A stretch of 64,000 nucleotides of DNA from NCBI GenBank assembly GCA_905250115.1, contig CAJNOI010000047.1:520433-584432 (forward strand), written 5' to 3'. Of the stretch, positions 60,070 through 64,000 are shown piece by piece. Numbering within the stretch: position 1 is the stretch's first letter; each line of letters opens with the position of its first letter. The translations under genes were made by a program, and so were the position numbers. A model generated the notes under the pieces. It saw only the letters and a list, made by a program, of their open reading frames with translations. It was not told the DNA's origin and did not search any database. Origin of the DNA: Adineta steineri. Its lineage: Eukaryota; Rotifera; Eurotatoria; Adinetida; Adinetidae.

Positions 60070-62188
60070 CTAAGATTTCCATAATTTTAATGTTCCATCT
60101 TCTGAAAATGTTGCTAGTAGATTTTGATGCGGATGATGACATATTCCAATAACATCTTTCTCATGAACCTACAAAATAAAATTATTAAAAATTAATTTTC
60201 ATCAATAATAATCTTTAAACTTACCGATAAAACTTTCTCAAGTTTACCAGATTGTACACTAAAGCAATAAAGCATCATATCTTCACCACAACAATAAATC
60301 CATTCACCACGCGGTGATACACAACAACTAATAAAATCACCATTTTCTTTTTTTCCATTAGTAAAACTTCTTACAATCTATTTTTCCAAGAAAACAAAAA
60401 GTGAATAATATTCGTTTTGAAATTAGATTTCTAGACTATTGTACATACTTGTCCTTGCATATTCATAATAACAACAGTATTACTTCGATTACATACAACA
60501 AATTGTTCAGGATTTTTTGCTAATAAATGAACACTATTAACAGTTATATCTGTACTTCCAAATGATTTAAATGTTGAAGTACATTCAGATGTTTTCATAC
60601 TCCATAATTTCACCGATCCATCTGAACTTGCACTTAAAAAAAAAATTTTATTTCATCATTAATCTTGTCATTCAACAAACCTTAAAACATTATGATTATC
60701 GATTGTAAAAATCGCATTATTAACAAAAGAAACATGCCCACGAAATTCTTTTATTGATTTGCCAGATTTTAATCCATGTATTCTATAAATAGTTGTAATT
60801 AGTTATAATTTAATTAAATTCTCTTTTTACCGAATAAAATGATCAAATGAAGTACTTAATAATTGTGTATTATCTTTTGAAAATGTTAAACTTGTTATAC
60901 CTTTTAAATGTGCTTTATCAAATTTTCTCAAACATTGTCCAGTTAAAATTTTCCAAACCTATTTTGGATAATTTATTTATTTAATTCGAATAATAATAAT
61001 CAATAATATTACTTTAATTTGTCCGTCTTGACTACCTGATGCTAACATTTCTGAATCTCGACTAAAACATAATGCTAAAACAGCACCATCCATAACCATA
61101 AATTGTTCTTGTGCTTGATATTTAAGATCTTTACGAATTTTTCCTGTGGTAAAATTCCATACTTCAATAATTCCATCGATTGATCCAGTTACAAGGTATT
61201 GACCATCAGGTGAAAAACGTGCACATTCAACATGAGCTTTCGTACCAAACTACAACAAAAAAATAATGAATTTTCCGTATGTCAAAAAAAAAAATAATAC
61301 AAACTTTCATGACACGACCTAATTGACTTGGATATTTCTCTTCTTCTTGTTCACGTACTTGAGCTTTACCACGAAACAAATCAATTGAAGTACCTAAAAA
61401 CAAATCAGTCATATATGATAATTAATTGAATTAAATGGATTTCTACCTGGTGGTAAAAGCCCTTGATGTTGTTGCCATTTAAGTGCTTGACCCAAAAGAG
61501 CAAGTAAACGTGAAGCAGGTACAACACTGACTTCACCTGAAAGAGCTGTGGCAATAGCTTGACGACGTTTTTCTTTATTTTGTCCTTCAGCATAAGCCTA
61601 ATAAACAAAAAAAAAGAAAAATTATTATTTCTAATTAAATATAAACTAACTTCTCTTGGATCGAAATAAGAACGTGTGAGTAAATCTTCTAAATGAACAT
61701 AACGATCAGGTTGTTGTTGTTTAAGTATTATCATTGGATCTGTTTGACGTAACAAAGTACGTGCTGCTCCTAATTCACGTAATTCAATTAATTCAATAAC
61801 AATCTATATTAAAATAAATCTCAAAAAATTTTGTTTTTCTATAAATTATTCTTACTTGTTCATAGAGATCAATGAGTTTATTATCAGGTAATTTAAGTGA
61901 TTGAATAGTTTGTAAAACAGTATCCCAATGTCCATTATTTATTTCACTACTAAAACTTTCAATTGAATCAACAGTATTTAATGATATACCACTTTCTTCC
62001 TAAATGGAATTATATATACCATTAAAATAAATTTTTTTTTCTTACTTGTAATTGACTTAAAGTACGTAATAGATTATTTTCTTTGAGATATTGTTGTATG
62101 AGACGAATAACACTAAGAAAAAAGAGTATGAATAGATCTATATAATTATATCTTAAACTTACTCAGCTGATTCAATTTCAAGTGACAT
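60070..62188 (-). CDS. SMU1: SMU1 orthologue, spliceosomal WD40 protein
   Basis: Multi-exon gene, about 12 exons with introns of about 50-60 nt, starting MSLEIESA. The N-terminal LisH segment ([22 protein letters not shown]) and the CTLH segment ([42 protein letters not shown]) are followed by [33 protein letters not shown] and KYPSQLG, all matching SMU1 closely. Seven WD40 repeats follow (for example [49 protein letters not shown]), and the chain ends [14 protein letters not shown]1 pairs with RED/IK in the B complex of the spliceosome. It begins 62 bp downstream of the kaptin stop. Confidence 0.94.
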
Positions 62189-62250
62189 ATTTTATTTGTG
62201 TATATCTTAAAAACTTTATCTAAAAAACAAAAATAAAATTCATGACTATT
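62189..62250 (-). promoter_or_regulatory. Short intergenic with splice acceptor between KPTN and SMU1
   Basis: On the minus strand the 62-nt interval reads T-rich (attttatttttgttttttag), ending in an acceptor at 62220-62221, followed by 31 nt and the SMU1 ATG. With no room for a normal promoter, a trans-splice acceptor within an operon is the simplest reading. Confidence 0.55.
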
Positions 62251-63942
62251 TCACAGATTTCCATTAGGATTAGTTTTCTTTTCTAAACGATTTTCAATTA
62301 ATTTAACAACTTCATTTAATTCTAATTGATAAATATGTAAACCTTTTGTTGTTGCAATTATAATTTCATCAATACCATCATTCGTAAAATCATATGCTAG
62401 TATACCATATGCAGATGCTGATAATGATAAAACACGACAAACAGGAAATGTTTCACCAATAAATGTTAAACCATCGGTCGCATTAGATTTACAATTATCT
62501 ATTGGTATACGACAAATAAAACATGATTTACCAAAGGTACCTAATATTATTTCATTTTTTCCATCAAGATCAATATCACATATACAACTTGATGTAATAC
62601 AATCTTGAGAATCAGTACCAGTTAGTACAACTGAATCAGTCAAATGATTTTTAATAACATCTCTATAAATAACAGCTTGTTCAAGAGCACTAGTGACAAG
62701 TAAATGAGGTTGTTCATCTAGAAAATATTGTCATTTTATATTTAAAATTATTTGTATAATATATATGTACCTTCACGTGGTTTTTGATTATGATAGAAAA
62801 ATTTCACAGTACTTATAAAACTATCATATTCAAGTGTTTTATGTACAGTTTTTGGTGATCCATCTGTTGGTACTTCTGTTATATATAAATCAAGTAAACC
62901 ATTTGAATGACCACATGCAATTAATCGTTGTTTTAATTGATTTGTTTGAGGATCAGATATTGTCAATATATCCATTGCACATACACTAACATAATAGAAA
63001 TTTCTTTAAATTATATTCAACAATTTTGTCTTACTTTCCAGTCGTATGTTTAAGTTCGGGAAGATAAAAATCAATTATTCTGTTTATCTCTTGTAATGAT
63101 CGTTCATTTTTCTATAGAATAAAATAAAAATATTCAATCACATTTGAAAACTAGTAATATACTAATCGCTCAAGTTCTCAATTTTCTTTTTCGAATCACC
63201 CTTCATCAATCTTATGACACATAGCACTATTTTATTTTCTTACTTCACTATAAAACGATAATTTATCACCTCCTGCGACGACTAGAATAACTTCATTTTC
63301 ATTAGTTGTTACGTTTTTCGTACTAAAAAAATATTAGATATTGAATTATTTTAAATAATTTCCTTAACATACATTATTGTTTTAAGAAATTTCGGAGCAT
63401 ATGTCATTGGACGATTTTGCATTGATGATTCTAAATAAAATATGTAAAGACAACAAGATTTTTTCATAGTATATTACTTGTATTATTATCTACAATTTGA
63501 ACACGATCGAAATAAAAACTTGTACAATCATCACTATTCTAATTATAAAATGAAAAAAAATCTAGTCGAAGTAAAATAAAATCATAACATACCGATGGAC
63601 CAGTAGTTTTAGCATAACCATATATGATTGCTGGAGATGTATTATGTTTTGATATAGGTAATATTTCCACACTTAATATTCGGCAATCAGCTAAGAAATT
63701 AAATCGAAAAATTAAAATAATTTATTGAAATCATATAATTTACATTGAAAATCTTGTAAAGTTATTGGATGTGCTTTACATTCATTTGTTCCTTGATTAT
63801 ATTCAACACCAACACCAGCACCATCGAGACCAATAAGAAAGATTTGTTGATTTCCAGTTGTAGGATTTCGATATAAATGGAGAGTATTTATATTCGGTTG
63901 ACATTTAAGAGGTTGAAAAAATATTTCTTTTAATGAAAACAT
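62251..63942 (-). CDS. KPTN: Kaptin orthologue (KICSTOR subunit)
   Basis: Multi-exon gene, first exon from 63942 (MFSLKEIFFQPLK), last exon ending at 62251 (KKTNPNGNL). Matches to vertebrate kaptin are strongest in the C-terminal half: IACGHSNGLLDLYI, LLVTSALEQAVIYRDVI, then CICDIDLDGKNEIILGTFGKSCFIC and DFTNDGIDEIIIATTKGLHIYQLEL, two FG-GAP-like blades with the calcium-loop-like DxDxDG and DxxNDG. Kaptin is part of KICSTOR, which tethers GATOR1 to lysosomes and restrains TORC1 in amino-acid starvation. The middle exons (63100-63650) are short and less conserved, and their exact borders are uncertain. Confidence 0.85.
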
Positions 63943-64000
63943 TATCTATAATAATAATCTATACGTTTAAAATTCATGTTCTGTCTTCACTCCTATTTAA

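Noticed and set aside
1-64000. tRNA, rRNA and selenocysteine insertion elements
   Set aside because: I scanned for them by eye and saw no convincing cloverleaf, rRNA segment or SECIS; a covariance-model search would be needed to exclude them.

Overview
This window looks like nuclear DNA from a bdelloid rotifer (Rotaria/Adineta-like). The evidence is: strongly AT-rich DNA; compact genes with many introns of about 50-60 nt and clean GT/AG borders; metazoan orthologues (NCOA6, C7orf25, cortactin, EFCAB7, SELENOF, a muscarinic receptor, glycogen phosphorylase, a PHF3/DIDO1-type protein, SMU1, kaptin); families known to be expanded in bdelloids (ADP-ribosyltransferase with TPRs, F-box proteins with ribonuclease-inhibitor LRRs, a Cys/His finger plus SPRY-like family); genes of non-animal character (an ATP-grasp ligase and a Trk/HKT cation transporter); and short hairpins made of TGTGGG-type units, which resemble the telomere repeat I recall for bdelloids. 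Species assignment is inference.

Layout, 1-24.7 kb. Two nested hAT-like MITEs (52-402) precede an NCOA6-like gene (+). A bacterial-type ATP-grasp gene (-) is divergent from a C7orf25 orthologue (+) that carries two alternative last exons. Then come a Trk/HKT-type K+/Na+ transporter (+), two paralogous finger/SPRY-like genes (+), and a cortactin-like gene (-) with an EF-hand gene (+) nested in its third intron. EFCAB7 (+), a cysteine form of SELENOF (+), a third hAT-like MITE, an unrecognised coiled-coil gene (+) and a muscarinic acetylcholine receptor (-) follow.

Layout, 24.7-44.2 kb. A 3.8-kb gene-free stretch is followed by a secreted/type-I membrane protein (-), a claudin-like 4-TM protein (+), an ADCK5-like kinase fragment (-), a 579-nt assembly gap, and an F-box gene cut by the gap (-). 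An accessory-looking stretch (34.2-40.7 kb) holds one large intronless ADP-ribosyltransferase/TPR/multi-TM gene bracketed by four telomere-like hairpins. Glycogen phosphorylase (-) follows, with a single-base frameshift near its start.

Layout, 44.3-64 kb. A transmembrane EGF/trypsin protease (-), a PHD/TFIIS-M/SPOC transcription regulator (-) with a possible MITE in one intron, a 2.7-kb gene-free stretch, and an F-box gene (-) whose LRRs are encoded one per 84-nt phase-0 exon over about 20 near-identical exon/intron units. The window ends with SMU1 (-) only 62 bp downstream of kaptin (-), with a strong splice acceptor between them, which suggests an operon resolved by trans-splicing.

Most genes are housekeeping or signalling genes with no functional link to one another. 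The unusual content is in the F-box-LRR exon array, the ART-TPR-membrane gene with its hairpins, the probable transferred genes, and the duplicated terminal exon of C7orf25. Exon coordinates were derived by eye from reading-frame continuity, splice signals and remembered family alignments; no search was run.
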